A stretch of DNA of 64,000 nucleotides from Calvatia gigantea (GCA_025093985.1 JACAAK010000004.1:3844001-3908000); one strand, 5' to 3'; positions 1 through 11,578 are shown, numbered from the stretch's first letter. The notes: generated from the letters alone by a model not told the origin. Translations and numbers: made by a program.

Positions 1-1037
1 GCGTGAGTATTGCGATTATGAATGCAGCGGACATCGACGTACTTGAATGCTGATTGCGTAGATCGGTACGCCCTGACTTGAGAAGCCCTGAACGGCTTTG
101 AGAAGATATGTTGGATCTGATTAAGCTTAGACACCAAAAGGTGCAATAATAGAAATGGGCCTTACAGACACCCGCGAGCTCTGACCGCAGGAAGCCACCG
201 TTCATCGTTCCACTTGTCTTCATCCAACCGGGCTGTCCATGCCGAAGCTTTAGAGGGAAATGAGGCCACCGATACTGGTAGACTTACTGGCGACCAAGGT
301 ACAATGTGTACCTTGACATATCGGTTGATTGTTCGAATGTCTTTCAAAACACTGAAGACATACGCTGGAGTGCGGTTGATATTGAAGTTAGAGAAACCCG
401 TATCACCATTCGTATCATCCAGACTGTACACTATTGGAAAGTTGGTGGGTGGATGAGCTAGCCAAACGAAAAGTCGGACATACCTGAGGCAGAGAAATCA
501 GAAGCACCAATTGGAACACGGATGTAATTGAGGCCAGCTGAGTTGGCGCCGTCTGTGGGATTGAACATATACCTGAGCAGGTTCTGATAGTTGGCAGAGC
601 TGCGACTCTAATCACTAGAGTGAGTCCACTAGAGAGAATAACGATGACATTGCACCCACCTTGAGATTATTCAGCACGAGAGCAGAAGAGTCGGCTTGGG
701 TGGTACGTGAATAATCCATCCACGACGAAATAAAATTCGGTTACTGAGTGTTGCTCCAAAACCCGCTATAGGCTGAAATACACTCGTGTCGTCGACGGCG
801 ATATCAGCGTCGCCTATTTTTCCTGGGGGCCCAAAATTGATAGGCTGACCACCAGAAATATTTGGTCCGATGGGCGCGAACAATTTTCTACGATCCCATG
901 TCGTTTGCCACTATGGTGACTGTCAGTGGAAGGCACTGCTTTCCATATAATCAAACATTACTGACGATGTCCCATATTTGTTGTGAAGCGGCGAGAGCTG
1001 CGAAGCAGAGGAGCGTTGTGACTCTAAAATAGGTCAT
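1..1037 (-). CDS. GH30 glycoside hydrolase (probable endo-beta-1,6-glucanase), 5' part, cut by window edge
   Basis: Minus-strand multi-exon gene starting at the ATG at 1037. Exon 1 (966-1037) encodes a hydrophobic signal peptide beginning MTYFRVTTLLCFAALAA, so the product should be secreted. The intron at 911-965 has GTCAGT...TAG ends. Exon 2 (745-910) gives WQTTWDRRKLF and IAVDDTSVFQPIAGFGATLS, the N-terminal hallmark of family GH30. Later exons (about 660-694, 500-607, 296-440, 180-250 and about 60-120) give SALVLNNLK, YQNLLRYMFNP, GLNYIRVPIGASDFSA, YSLDDTNGDTGFSNFNIN, VKVHIVPWSPPGWMKTSG and YLLKAVQGFSSQGVPIYAIS. These run in the usual GH30 order, up to just before the acid/base region, which lies outside the window. 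Fungal GH30 enzymes of this type hydrolyse beta-1,6-glucan of fungal cell walls. No lesion is seen in the visible part. Subfamily is inferred. Confidence 0.88.
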
Positions 1038-1357
1038 GACGGTTTCTCGGGGTATCGTTGCGTACTCTTCATTCAAACTTACAGCTCATTTATGCCGGGT
1101 CAGTGGACATGTTTTTCGCCCAGATGATAACTGCTGATTTTTCCAAGCCAATCAGGCAAGGGAAACATATGCCATAACGCAAGCAGTAGATAATATAGGC
1201 CCAAAGTGTGAACGTACTAATCATATCAGACTCACAATACACCATAAAAGGCCTCACCCAAAATTTAGAAGCCTAGGAAAACCGAGGGTGAGTAGGAATC
1301 AACAACAAAAACTGGTTCCTGGAAGCTGCCGAATGCCTTAGAACAAGAAACGGAAAC
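1038..1357. other. Intergenic, probable GH30 promoter
   Basis: This stretch lies upstream of the minus-strand GH30 start and before membrane-family fragment a. No coding frame or repeat was recognised, and no convincing TATA element is placed. Confidence 0.4.
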
Positions 1358-1955
1358 ATGATACTAAAATGGGCCCCTCACGAACACAGTGCGTTGTTGA
1401 AGACGTTCGTGGCTTCTCCCACACAAAAGTGCTTCCTGGCACATATTTTTGCTAATGTGGCTTTGCTGGGCGCAATGATGCAAGTGATTGCTACGATAAT
1501 TTATAAGGAGTACATCGAGACCTTCCAACAGTCTGCTGTAGCCGAAGAGTGGCTTAAGGTGGGTTTACGGATCTTGCCTCGTCTGAGTCTCCGATTGAGC
1601 TGACCTGTAACGTCTACCAATAAAGGCGTCAGATAGCATGTGGTATTCCCCAAAATCTTTGTTATTCTGGATATTCTTGTCGACACCAACAATATAATTC
1701 TAAAAATATATATAATCATTCCCACTACCTACACTACTGGAGCAACTAACCGATTTTTCGGTAAGCTCAATAGTCACAGGCGCATTGTCTTTCGTTCTCT
1801 CGACATGGGCGGAGGGGTATCCAGGCGCAATCTCTGGTCTTTGTCCCTCCAGCTATATGAGTATCCTTCCGAGTGTGACCGGCGCCTCTGCATTGATTGC
1901 TCCGACCGACGTAATGTTCATGGTTTTGACTCTTCAATCATTTGCTCTGAATAAC
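1358..1955 (+). pseudogene. Membrane-protein family, copy a (C-terminal two thirds, broken)
   Basis: Fragment of a multi-pass membrane protein family seen seven times in this window (copies a-g); the family is not recognised. The first exon encodes a transmembrane segment (FLAHIFANVALLGAMMQVIA) and then YKEYIETFQQSAVAEEWLK, followed by a GTGGGT donor. A second exon near 1645-1690 gives KASDSMWYSPKSLLFWIFLS, nearly the same as copy c (KASDGKWYSQSLVLFWIFLS), and then runs into a stop. The last exon near 1765-1955 gives SSIVTGALSFVLSTWAEG and FMVLTLQSFALNNKS before a stop. The N-terminal exon with the PYWYC-type segment is absent. Copies a and c form one subgroup, d-g another. Judged a pseudogene because of the missing N-terminus and internal stop. 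Confidence 0.7.
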
Positions 1956-2540
1956 AAAAGTTGAATGTTTTTTATTTGCAATAATATTCACAATTTAATC
2001 GTATTCACTGTATGTGTATGTTCATTCTCACTCTCTCGTACAACATATTCAGCCTAGACTGCCCATCTACCCTGCTTTCTATCATTACACGTGGGATTCC
2101 ACTTGGAAAGCCCGAGCCTCCCGAATTCAGTCTCTCCGCTGGCCATATCCTCTATACACGTGCTCGCCTTTTCGACGTTATTTTGCCGTCCGGAAAAAGG
2201 CCGCGAAAAAGAGAAGAGTTATGACTCTTGGATATGCATGACATTTACATTGGAAATATCCTCCAGTTCTGTTTTTTTCGCCCTGCCACGAGGCCTGAAT
2301 TCCCGTTCCAGACGCCCAGGCGCGTAGAGACAACATGGATGATTTTGCCTCATGTGCTGAGGGTTGTAAGAGGGCCATGTCCATGGGAATAGCATTATGA
2401 AACACCTCGTTACCGCCTCTTCATTCATTGTGAATGCACCCAGTCTATCTTGAACTTCACCCGTTGGTTGTTCGCTCGGTTTATTGATACTCCCATGAGA
2501 GTCTGAGGTATCTCGTGAAGGGTCAGCGGTTATTTTTTTT
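1956..2540. other. No gene recognised
   Basis: Overlapping short frames occur on both strands but none resembles a known family. The right part may be the 3' untranslated end of the adjacent minus-strand LINE; its exact end is not visible. Confidence 0.4.
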
Positions 2541-3419
2541 GGTGGAGCATGAAACGTTTGCCACTAACTTGAACCCAGTTAGTTCGCTGGATGCGCTGGT
2601 GTGTATGGATGTCCACTACCGCGGAAATGCTTTACACACGCCTCACCGGCTGTGTGGGGTTCCGACTATCTGTTTGTCAGGGTCTCGTCCCTGTATTTCA
2701 GCCGCATACCACTAGAACCCCGAAATTCTTTGTCCAATCAGTCTGGATGTGTAACTCGTCGTGGATTAGGCCTGTCCAAGTCTGTATTACTTTGCTTGAG
2801 CTCATCGCTTTCTTTTGGTATTTATTTTTGTTCGATTGTAAGCAGTCCATTCGTAGCCTTAAGTTGATTTTATTCTCTGGTTGCTGGGCTAGTTCCCAGG
2901 CCTCTTCTTAGCCTGGAATCCGGCATCTCGTGAGTATATGTTCTATGCTTTCGGTTAGTTTGTAGTTGGGGCACTGTGTAGTTCTCTCTTCGTAGTTTGG
3001 TATTTTGCTCCAGTAGTCGCCTACTTCTTGGACTCATTTTATAGTCTTGAGTAGAAATTCTCCTTGTGTCCTGTATATGTTCTTGTTGTGTTTGAGGTTG
3101 GTCCTTACAGCCCCTTTTGTGGGGGCCAGTTCCCATCTGAGCGTCATGTCTTCTTGGATTCTTCCTATGTTGTTTGTTGTTCCTTTGGACTCTTGAGGGG
3201 GTGTTCCTCTTCAATTAGGGTTTTGTATACCAATGCTTGTGTTACGCTCGATATTTTTGTGCCTGTTACTATGCCTTTGTATTGGTTTCTCGCTTCAATT
3301 GGATTTGGTTTCTGTAAGTCTATGGTTTCTAGTCTGCCGGCCGCTTTATTTCTGGCATTATTAGTGAGCCTCTTTGGGCACATGAGGTGGACGAACTTGA
3401 CTCCTAGAAGGAATGCCAC
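2540..3419 (-). mobile_element. LINE (non-LTR retrotransposon) 3' part, degenerate
   Basis: Minus-strand remnant of a fungal non-LTR element, covering the end of its RNase H/C-terminal region. Frame-shifted pieces give NNARNKAAGRLETIDLQKPN, then DYWSKIPNYEERTTQCPNYK and TESIEHILTRCRIPG. The last pair is the cysteine/histidine motif (CxxC-like, then EHIL...C) that closes many basidiomycete LINE reverse transcriptase proteins. Further on, TWTGLIHDE and DWTKNFGVLVV match the usual final block. The frame changes at least twice and stops follow, so it is dead. It abuts the donor of copy b, suggesting insertion into an intron of that gene. Confidence 0.72.
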
Positions 3420-3856
3420 TCACGGAAGGATCGCTATAGATAAGATCTGATAGATTCTCCACTGCCGTTGGGCTTCCTGAATAGTTCTCTGCCATGCTGC
3501 TTCGTAGTTTTGTGGCAACTCTCTTCCTTCGACACACGGTTTGCTCCGATAGTTCCCTACTCTCCTCTCCTTCTCCAGCGGCGCTCGAGTGAACCGATAG
3601 GAGCGGCAGTACCAACACGGTGCCCCGAAGGAGAGTATGGCAATGATAATTAAGACAGGGAATAACAAACGCCATGAAAATGAGTTTCTGCGCAGTTTCC
3701 ATCAGTGTTCACATAGGTTGAAGTCAAAGAATGCTCACAATTCGTCCCTTGTGCCAACCTGGATTGGGTTCGAGGGTGCGGGGGCAAGGGGATCTTCGTT
3801 AAGTTGGTAATCGCCATACTCAATGTCATAACCGGTCTGGTCGGTAGCCTGGTCAC
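3420..3856 (-). pseudogene. Membrane-protein family, copy b (N-terminal half, cut by LINE)
   Basis: Minus-strand exon encoding a transmembrane segment LFPVLIIIAILSFGAPCWYC followed by a basic linker and EAAWQRTIQEAQRQWRIYQI, ending LSIAILP at a GTGAGT donor. The same arrangement (hydrophobic segment, PYWYC-type motif, then W...QWK.Y..L.A..LP) is found in copies c, d and g. The region upstream to 3856 could hold the polar N-terminal exon. After the donor the sequence is LINE, and no downstream exon carrying the WAFLFATIALL-type segment was found on this strand nearby. The copy is therefore truncated. Function unknown. Confidence 0.6.
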
Positions 3857-4443
3857 TTAGCATGGTTCAGTTTATGAACCGTTCGTAAGTAGTTCTGGGA
3901 GAGCTCAACGCAGGACGAGATTGGGGATGCGAAAATAACTTGAAGACATTGTAGATCATATTGTTTATAAAACGTACCGCTGAATAGTCATGCTGTTAAT
4001 GAGGCTGTGTGAGGCAAGTCAGCCCTGAAGGTCTCCAGCTTCTATCGTCCGAGAACACCTTCCACGGCTCGGAAAACCTCGTGCCACTTTACACTGTCCC
4101 AAATCACATTGAAGCGTCTCAAACTTCTCGTGCCACTTTGCCGTGTCCGGCATTTTTGAAGCATGAAGAGATGCCACGCATTGTATGGCAACTTGGCTGT
4201 TCCCATTGTATGCAGAGGCCGTAAGAAAGCAGGAACCTCTATGACTTACCGCAGTGGTAGATATATATCTGAGGAGTTGGGGCTCGGTGTTTAATTTCAC
4301 GTAGTCATTTCACTCATTCAAAGGGTGCCTGTGGATCAAATCCTGCGCTGGTCCAGAATAAAAGTTGAAGGCGTTTAAGCTCTGTGGTTGGAGCGTGGGA
4401 AGGAGTAACAGGTCACTGATGCCTCTTGTCATAACAAACCCAA
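3857..4443. other. Intergenic, upstream of LARP7-like gene
   Basis: No supported gene. From about 4365 the sequence is repeated before the second LARP7-like copy (about 8640), so the duplication included some promoter sequence. Confidence 0.4.
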
Positions 4444-6390
4444 ATGTCCTCGCTTTCGTTCGTCCCTCGAAATTTGGCAAAACGAAGTGGAAATGCCAGA
4501 AAACATGAATCCTCTTCTAACAAGGCAGGAACCCCTCGGCACCTAACAGCAGAAACTCCAGCTCCTGCGCCTCCTTCTGTGGCCACCCAGCCGACAAGTA
4601 CCACACAAAAGGCAACGAAGTACGACGACACCGATTATGCCAATCTTATCGCTTTGTCGCTCTCGGATTACGTGCTGTGGCTTGACCCAGACCTCAGACA
4701 GAAACTAGGGTCTGGCGCACAACAGAGCTTTAAGGAGGGCAGTGGTTGTGAGTCTTTCAGCGCCTCCCATGCCCTTCTATTGACGAAGCCAACAGATATA
4801 TCACTAAATTATTTATTCGAACACTCCACTGTGCTTGCCAGCCTTTTCGATGATATGCCCGGGAAGGAATCTCATACAACGCGAAGCAAGGTTCAATCCG
4901 CCGTAGTTAAAGCTATACGGACGCATGCGGGCCACTTACTTGATATCCGATTACTCCTGCATTCTGATCAAGCCGTACCGCGTTTTGGGAAGGAAAAGGA
5001 GGTGGGTGGTGGTTATGAAGTGAGGCGGAAACAAGTGGGATTAATTATGAGAGGAAAGTTGGAGTGGGACGCGTGTACCCTGTATCTGGTATGTTTCCCT
5101 TCCTTTCTGTGCGTCGAGTTTGTTGAGGTATAGTGATGGGACAGGAAAATATACCTCCAGGATATCGCAGCTATGCAGAAGTTATACGATTTGTGAACGC
5201 TCTGCTTCGCGACGCACCGCCCGTCCCTTCATCCTCGACACTCTCTGGAAATATTTTGACGCGTGTCCAAGGAATAACGTTTCCACCCCACCACAGTGAC
5301 AAACCCGACACGAGACCTTCATGTAAAGGCTTTGCTTTGGTGACCTTTGCGCATTCAACAGACTGCGAGCACCTAAAAAATCTGTGGCCTTGGTTTCGCG
5401 AACCACCAAGCGCGGGGGAAGTATCAGTAGAACCCAAACTAGATGACGAACCAGCACCTGATCTGGCCTCCGTAGTTATCCGCGTCGCGCGCCAATATAA
5501 CTTCCGTGTGATCACGAAGGAACGGTGGTTGGCACTAAAAGCAGAATACCTGACGTATCGACAACGACTCGTGGAGGAGATCAATGCCTCTCAAGATACA
5601 CGACAAAAAAGCCTTCGCGGTGTCGCCCAACCACCAAAAGAATCACCAGGCCCGCAGGCGACCAAATTATCGACGGGATCGAACTCACATACTGCCGCTG
5701 CTGTTCCTCCGAAGCACTCGTCCGGACATTCCGTCGACCCTTCATCTCCATACCCCCCAAACTGCCTCGTTTTCGTCAAAAACGTCCATCCCGAAACGAC
5801 TAAAACTACCCTTCGTCACCTCTTGTCCCAGGCATTTCGCTCAAAAGTCTCTCAACCACACCAAAAGAACGTCGAAGGCCTGGATTATGTCGACTTCAAC
5901 AAGGGAATGACTACTGTACGTTCGAACCTTCCTCTTCTCGCATAATTGCTCATATATGTGCTTCGTTTAGTGTTACATTCGCTTGACAACTCCAAAACAC
6001 GCTGAGGTGCTCGTTGACTTCTTCAGTCAAAGTAACAGAAGAATTGCACAAGTTTCGGGAATGGACGAGAGTGGGACTGATGTCTCCTCAGTGACGTCCA
6101 CGTCGCCTGGTGAACTTGACCCAATCATCGTGGGCCGCGTGACTGGCCGGCCAGAAGAGATATATTGGGAGAAGGTTCCAGTAAAGGTGAAGAGGTCTGC
6201 GGTCGAGAGGGCGATAAGCTTGATGGTGGCCGAATGCGAGGATGGTGGGGATGATGGTCACCCCAACGTGGCAGTACGTGGTAGCGTCCAGAAACGCAGT
6301 CGGGACATTGGTAGGGTTGAAGGGAACGATGGGGAATTACGAAGGAAAAAGCAACGGAAACAAAAGCCGTCTACGGAAATTAATATTTAG
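4444..6390 (+). CDS. LARP7/Pof8-like protein with xRRM domain
   Basis: Three exons, 4444-5088, 5145-5915 and 5971-6390, all phase 0, give about 611 residues. The N-terminal part contains YANLIALSLSDYVLWLDPDL and a GGYEVRRK block, resembling the La-type module of fungal LARP7-like proteins. Exon 2 starts ENIPPGYRSYAEV and includes HHSDKPDTRPSCKGFALVTF, an RRM-like core. The C-terminal part has VEGLDYVDFNKGMTTCYIRL across the second intron and GRPEEIYWEKVPVKVKR, as expected of an extended RRM (xRRM). A basic tail follows. Proteins of this group (S. pombe Pof8, vertebrate LARP7) bind telomerase or 7SK RNA; the telomerase role is inferred from the family. The first acceptor was placed at 5144 because earlier AG sites give an in-frame stop. 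No lesion is seen. A broken second copy lies at 8640-10390. Confidence 0.8.
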
Positions 6391-7151
6391 CACGCAACAG
6401 TAGCGCTTGAGGATGGATACCAATGCAGCAGATACAATGGATACGGTACCCCCTGTACCGTGCTTTCCATCCATACTCATTTCTCATCGCTGCCCATTGG
6501 TGTGGTGGAACGAGTATCTAATCTCTTGAATGTGTTTGACCATTCCACTCGTTCGTTCCTCTATCCTCTGTGATTTGATTGTTCGGGGTGCTGATAACAC
6601 TCCACTTAAAAACCGCATTGCCTTCGCACCATATGTGAGCTATGAAGCTTCGAAGCTTTACACACAATAAAGAATCTGCGCCTTTCTGTTGCAGACTTAC
6701 TGCGGATTCGCCAGCTGGTTTACACGCAGCGTACCCTTTATGCTTCTTCATACTCCATCCCTGCTGCAGGCACCCTCCGAACACAGCTTTAACAAGCTAT
6801 AAAGCGATTGAAGCTTCGCCCTACTCTTACGCTACTTTCTTGTTTTGCTCTTTACCTAAGATAAGTTGTAACCCGTGAGTGCCCACCGTCTCTAATAGCC
6901 ATCGTTATGGACTAACACTGGCGTATCTCGGTTCGAAGCCCCAACAACCCTTCTTAATGTCTGTGGCCCGCTTGACACTCTCATCCTCAACTCCGACGAC
7001 TGTCCGTCTCTGGAGGAATGACATGCTGTACTCAACCCGCACGGTCATCCGAAGAAGCACCCGCCTTGCTGTTGAGGAACTGTGGGTACCCTAAATTATG
7101 GGGGGGAGTGGTTGACCATCGGAGTTGTGACTAACAGCAGTGCGCAGCATC
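6391..7151. other. Intergenic with a small palindrome
   Basis: A short perfect hairpin (ACGGTAC, loop, GTACCGT) lies at about 6453-6471, shortly after the LARP7-like stop. It could affect the transcript end. No gene is recognised in the rest. Confidence 0.35.
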
Positions 7152-7711
7152 ATGCGGGTCCGTAAGGACGGCATAATTACCAAGTTCTTGGAGCAAGTAC
7201 CTGTCCTGGGATATGCTGTAGCCGGCATTCAAACGACCTTTGGAAATAATGTTTATCTTTCTCTCTTGCTTCCAACTATTCTCGCACAACTTATTGAAAC
7301 TTGGTTTCTTTACAGGATCACGCCATACGTGCAATTGCTACCTGCACCAACTCCACAATAGTCCGTGCGGGGGTTGTTGTTGGAACCTACTTTGGAGGCC
7401 CTGCCGGTGCGGTAATTGGTGCCGGGTTTACTACTCCTGTGGGTATCCTGGTCGAAGTCAAGATCACTAGCGTGTGGGTGGGGACCCCTGGGTTGGAAGC
7501 GGGGTTTAGGGAAGCCACCATCGTATGTTACCTTTACAAGACCTCGTGGAACATGGCATCCACCGCAGGGTGTGCATATCCCGCCAAGTGGCTCGGGACT
7601 CTCACTCCAAAGAAAGTGGGTACGCTAATTGTTTCTATTCTGAAGAGGCCAGGTTCCAAGTTTTCTACTATTACGGTGGAAGGACCTATCTACGGGATAA
7701 CAAAGAGGTAG
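7152..7711 (+). CDS. Small glycine-zipper membrane-associated protein, function unknown
   Basis: Two exons, 7152-7250 and 7316-7711, give 164 residues. Exon 1 encodes RKDGIITKFLEQVPVLGYAV. The intron (7251-7315) has an unusual GTTTAT donor and a TTTACAG acceptor. Exon 2 starts DHAIRAIATCTNSTI and continues into a glycine-rich hydrophobic stretch, GTYFGGPAGAVIGAGF, a glycine-zipper pattern (GxxxG repeats), followed by TPVGILVEVK. The C-terminal part has YLYKTSWNMASTAGCAYPAK. From memory, similar glycine-zipper hypothetical proteins occur in Agaricomycetes, but no function is known to me. It sits between the two LARP7-like copies. The weak donor leaves some doubt that the gene is live. Confidence 0.6.
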
Positions 7712-8639
7712 GTCACAATGTTCTGAACATGCTTAAGGGCTCATGTTTTAATATATACGTGTTGCAGTGTCATTGGTCAACTTTGGTGTGCTGTGACGGC
7801 TATTATAAAATGGGGCTCGGCCACCACGAGGCCGGTTAAATTCTGGGGGAGAAAATAAGTATTGGCCAGGTGTACATGACCCATCCTTGCGGCTTCGAAA
7901 GCATATCATTTTTGAATTTTGTTTCACCTTTGTTTCGCCAGCACTTCTCTGTCGTAGAATCGATGTATGAGCTGCGTTGTGTTTGGACGGTCACCTCAGT
8001 CTCAAAGCACGAGAACTGAGTACTGAGGCCTAAGGTGTGCACTGTAAGTGAATGGTGTCCTTCCTTTATGATAGAGACTATGAGACAAAATAAAGTCAGA
8101 AATTTCGGCCAGTGACGCTTTTATTCCGTCGATCCCCCCTTCTTTACCGGGCGTCGACGTGCGTTTGTGAGTCCAATATGGTTCGGAAGAGTTATCCATA
8201 AGCGGGAGCTTCAAATATGGGTGTTAATATCCTGGTAGGAAGATAAACGTTCCGTCGAGGACCGCGAAATGGTGGTAGAGATGGGTGACTTCTGAGCGGC
8301 CTTGTGACTCCAATGTATCATTCTAGAGGACCTCGAAGCCAGGGTCGGGCTGCGTGTTCGAGAGGATGTTCATCGGTCACAGGTAATAGGCCAGCTTAGG
8401 TCCCAGTCCCAGTGCAACCACTCGCCGGCCTCCGTAAACCTTTACAATCTGTTTGTGTTGAACACCATTCTAACCTTACGGCAATTCCCGAAAACTCTCT
8501 CTCGATCCTGGGACGCCCCACTCAAGACGGCAAATGCATCTGCAGAGTTTTCAGTTAGTCACTTATCTCACCGGGGACTCAAGAAGACTTTGTAAATTCG
8601 TTGTTGCCGCTGAGGGCTTGAGCAGTGGCAGCCGAGTCA
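7712..8639. other. No gene recognised
   Basis: Only short overlapping frames without family resemblance occur here. No repeat, tRNA or transposon end was found. Confidence 0.4.
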
Positions 8640-10390
8640 TAAACCCAGATTGAAGGTGCTTAACTTCTGTGGTTGTAGCGTAGGAAGGGGGATGTCAAAG
8701 AACATGCATCCTCCTCTAACAAGGCTGAGACCTCTTGGAATTTGACCGAAACTCCAACTTGTGCGCCTCCCCCGGTGGCCACCCAGCCGCCAAGTTCCAC
8801 ACTAAAGGCAACAAAGTAGACGACACCGGTTATGCCAATCTTATCGCCTTGTCACTATCAGACTACGCGCTATGGCTTGTCCCAGATCTTAAGCATAAAC
8901 TAGGAGACGGCGCACAACTGAGCTATACAGAGGACAGTGGTTATGAGTCTTTCAGCGCCTCCCTTACCCCTGTATTGACGAAAACCACAGATATATCACT
9001 CAATCATTTATTTGAGCGCTCCACTGCGCTTGCTGGCCTCCTCGGTGATATGCCTGGGAAGGAACCTCATACAACACGAAGCAAGGTACAATCCGCCGTG
9101 GTCAAAGCTATACGAGCGCATGCGAGCCACTTGCTCGACGTTCGATTAATCCTGCATTCTGATCAAGCCATACCGCGTTTTGGGAAGGAAAAGGAGGCGG
9201 TTGGTGGTTATGAAGTGAGGCGGAATCGAATGGGCTTGGTTACTACCTGTCCCTTCATCCTCGACACGCTCTCGGGATATTTTGACACCTATCCAGGGAA
9301 TAGTATTCCCACCCCATCACAGCGACAAACCCAGCTCAAGGCCGTCATGCAAAGGCTTTGCCTTGGTGATCTTTGTGCATTTAGCGGACTGCGAGCACCT
9401 GAAAAGCCTGTGACCTTGGTTTCGCCAACGAACCAGAACTCAAACTGGATGATGAACCAGCGCCTGATCCGGCCTCCGAACTATACGCGCACCAATTCAA
9501 TATCTGCGTCACTACGAAGGAACTGTGGTTGGAACTGAAAGCGAAACACCTGACGTACCGACAACGGCTAGTGGAGGAGATTAATGCGTCTCAAGATCCA
9601 CGACCAAAAAGCCTTCGCAGCTTTGTCCAACCGCGAGAATCGCAAGGCCCGCAGGTAATCCAAATATCGACGGAGTCGATTTCACATCCTACCGCTGTCG
9701 CTTCTCTGAAGGACCCGTCTAGACATTCCGTCGACCCTTCATCTCCATACGCCCCAGACTGCCTCGTTTTCGTCAAAAACGCCATCCCGAAACCACGAAA
9801 ACTACCCTTCGTCACCTCTTGCCCCAGGCATTTCGCTCAAAAAACTCTCAACCACACCAAAAGGACGTCGAAGCCTAGATTACGTCGACTTCAACAAGGG
9901 AATGACCACTGTACGTTCGAACCTTCCCTACTTTCGCATGATTGCTCATATATGCGCTTCATTTAGTGTTACGTCCGCCTAGCAACTCCAAAACATACTA
10001 ACTTGCTTGTTGACTTCTTCAATCGAAGTAGCAGGAAAATTGCACCGGTTTCGGGAATGGACGAGAGTGGGACTGATATTTCCTCAACGGCACCCGTGCC
10101 GCCTGGCGAACTTGGACCGATTGTTGTGGATCGCGTGACTGGGCGCCCTGAAGAGATCTACTGGGAGAAAGTTCCAATAAAAGGTGAAGAAGTCGGCGGT
10201 TGAGAGAACTAGGAGCTTAATGACAGCTGAACGCGAGGATGTTGGGAGTGGTGGTCGCCCCAGGTGGGATAACAAGTGGTAGCATCCGAAAGCGCGGTTG
10301 GGATGTGAATGGAAGTGGGCTAAACGGTGAGAATTCATGGGGGAATAAAGCGACGGGAAGGAGAGCCGTCTACAGACAGTCTCGTTAAGC
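8640..10390 (+). pseudogene. Second LARP7/Pof8-like copy, broken
   Basis: Tandem duplicate of the 4444-6390 gene, about 4.3 kb downstream. It aligns through all three exons, with YANLIALSLSDYALWL, GGYEVRRN and HSVDPSSPYAPDC retained. Lesions: the start codon and first ~20 codons are missing; one base is lost near 8818, where the parent reads AAGTACGAC and this copy reads AAGTAGAC, creating a stop; about 120 bp around the first intron are deleted near 9240; further frame changes occur near 9420-9540 and 9780; and exon 3 runs out of frame near 10190. Upstream flank from about 8640 is shared with the parent. It cannot encode the full protein. Confidence 0.82.
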
Positions 10391-11225
10391 GGGTATACCA
10401 CTACTTAGGAATATAATCATAGACCCATCCCCGGGTAATCAGGCTTCAGGAGCGAGTTATCCGCGGGGTTACTCACAGACGAGAAACTGTTAGCACTACG
10501 AGGAACGATTCCTCGCACCTGTAAGCAAGCTGCGGATATATCTGACCTTGTGCTCTCTAGACGCTGTGCTGCATGTATTCTAGCTGAAACAGTTACCATC
10601 TAAGCTACCCAAAAGCTGTCCAAGACAACAAAAAATTTCCAGAAGTTGGGAAACTGATGCGACCGCAGTCATTCCGCGTTATTGCGGGCGAGCGATCTAT
10701 AGTTCCTCACTCATCTAGCCTTTATTGCAGGTACCGGCTCCGACCGGACATTTTCTTGTAAAATGACCAGAAACTCGAGAATCGGTCATGCTCTCAGTGA
10801 AGTTTACGATCTCCTTAGATTACCCGAGAATTGGAATACAAACGAACGATCCCAAAAGCTAATTGACGGACTTGTTGATCTTGTGAGCTAGCTGGTGCCG
10901 CTATGCGGTCTAAGGCCGGCTGTCTGGGAACAAGCGCCCACGGTGATTCATAGTATCTGCGATGCTACGCCTATTTAGATCGTCGCTTTGCTGAACCTGG
11001 GGATTCGGCTCTCCCCGTGGCTATAAACGGAAAACAATGGCACAACTACATATAAAGGCATTGATGAGGACTCCCTTCTTTCACCGCAACCATAACCATC
11101 CAGTGTGAATCTGAACGCGTATTATTCTGTTCTTACTTGTCAGTCATATCGTTTCTTTGGCGCGACTCACCTCGCCCCTGACTATTTCCCTGATCTATAT
11201 ATTAGCGTATAACCACAATACCACC
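10391..11225. other. Intergenic, with one 42-codon frame
   Basis: The frame at 10763-10891 (plus) starts MTRNSRIGHALSEVYDLLRL and has a helical, amphipathic composition. It may be a relic exon or a micro-gene; there is no homolog evidence. The rest is unassigned up to the promoter of the small-protein gene. Confidence 0.3.
11051..11058 (+). promoter_or_regulatory. TATA box of small-protein gene copy 1
   Basis: TATAAAGG lies 175 bp before the start codon at 11226. The equivalent site before copy 3 (about 12605-12615) reads as a degraded ACATAAATG, so the duplicate promoter has lost the box. Confidence 0.45.
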
Positions 11226-11462
11226 ATGCCTCGCAAGTCCAATTCGAACAATAACAGCAGCGGTGGGAACAAAAGCTCGCAAAACACGTCCTCTTCCAAC
11301 ACTAATTCCGGCGGAGGTCGCTCGGACCACTCGTACATGAAGGACTTTGGCGGGTATAACAACTTCATGGCGTCGTATGGGTTGAAGCCTTCGAGTGATA
11401 GTGATGTCCAAGAGGGAAAGGCAATCTTGAGTGCGTTTAGGGAGGCTGACAAGAGCGGCTGA
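11226..11462 (+). CDS. Small Ser/Asn/Gly-rich protein, copy 1 (intact)
   Basis: Single-exon 78-residue frame with a strong start context (CCACCATGCC). The first ~36 residues are low-complexity Ser/Asn/Gly/Lys, and the rest is a compact conserved part: SYMKDFGGYNNFMASYGLKP followed by VQEGKAILSAFREAD. The upstream in-frame start at 11157 is not preferred because its extension is not conserved in the tandem copies. Short fungal proteins with a similar 'SYGLKP...EGKAIL.AFREAD' tail are known to me only as hypothetical. There is no signal peptide. First of three tandem copies. Confidence 0.65.
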   Translation: MPRKSNSNNNSSGGNKSSQNTSSSNTNSGGGRSDHSYMKDFGGYNNFMASYGLKPSSDSDVQEGKAILSAFREADKSG

Positions 11463-11578
11463 GGGGTGGAGGACTAGCCGTTACAAAAGACGGGGAACGG
11501 AAGTGGTTACTTGAGAGGGATTGCGCAACTTGTGTTCGAGAGCATATCAGTGAAAGCGAGAATCGACTCTTTTTCGTT

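Noticed and set aside
6920..6945. GGTTCGAAGCC resembling a tRNA T-arm
   Set aside because: No D arm, acceptor stem or A box at suitable distance.
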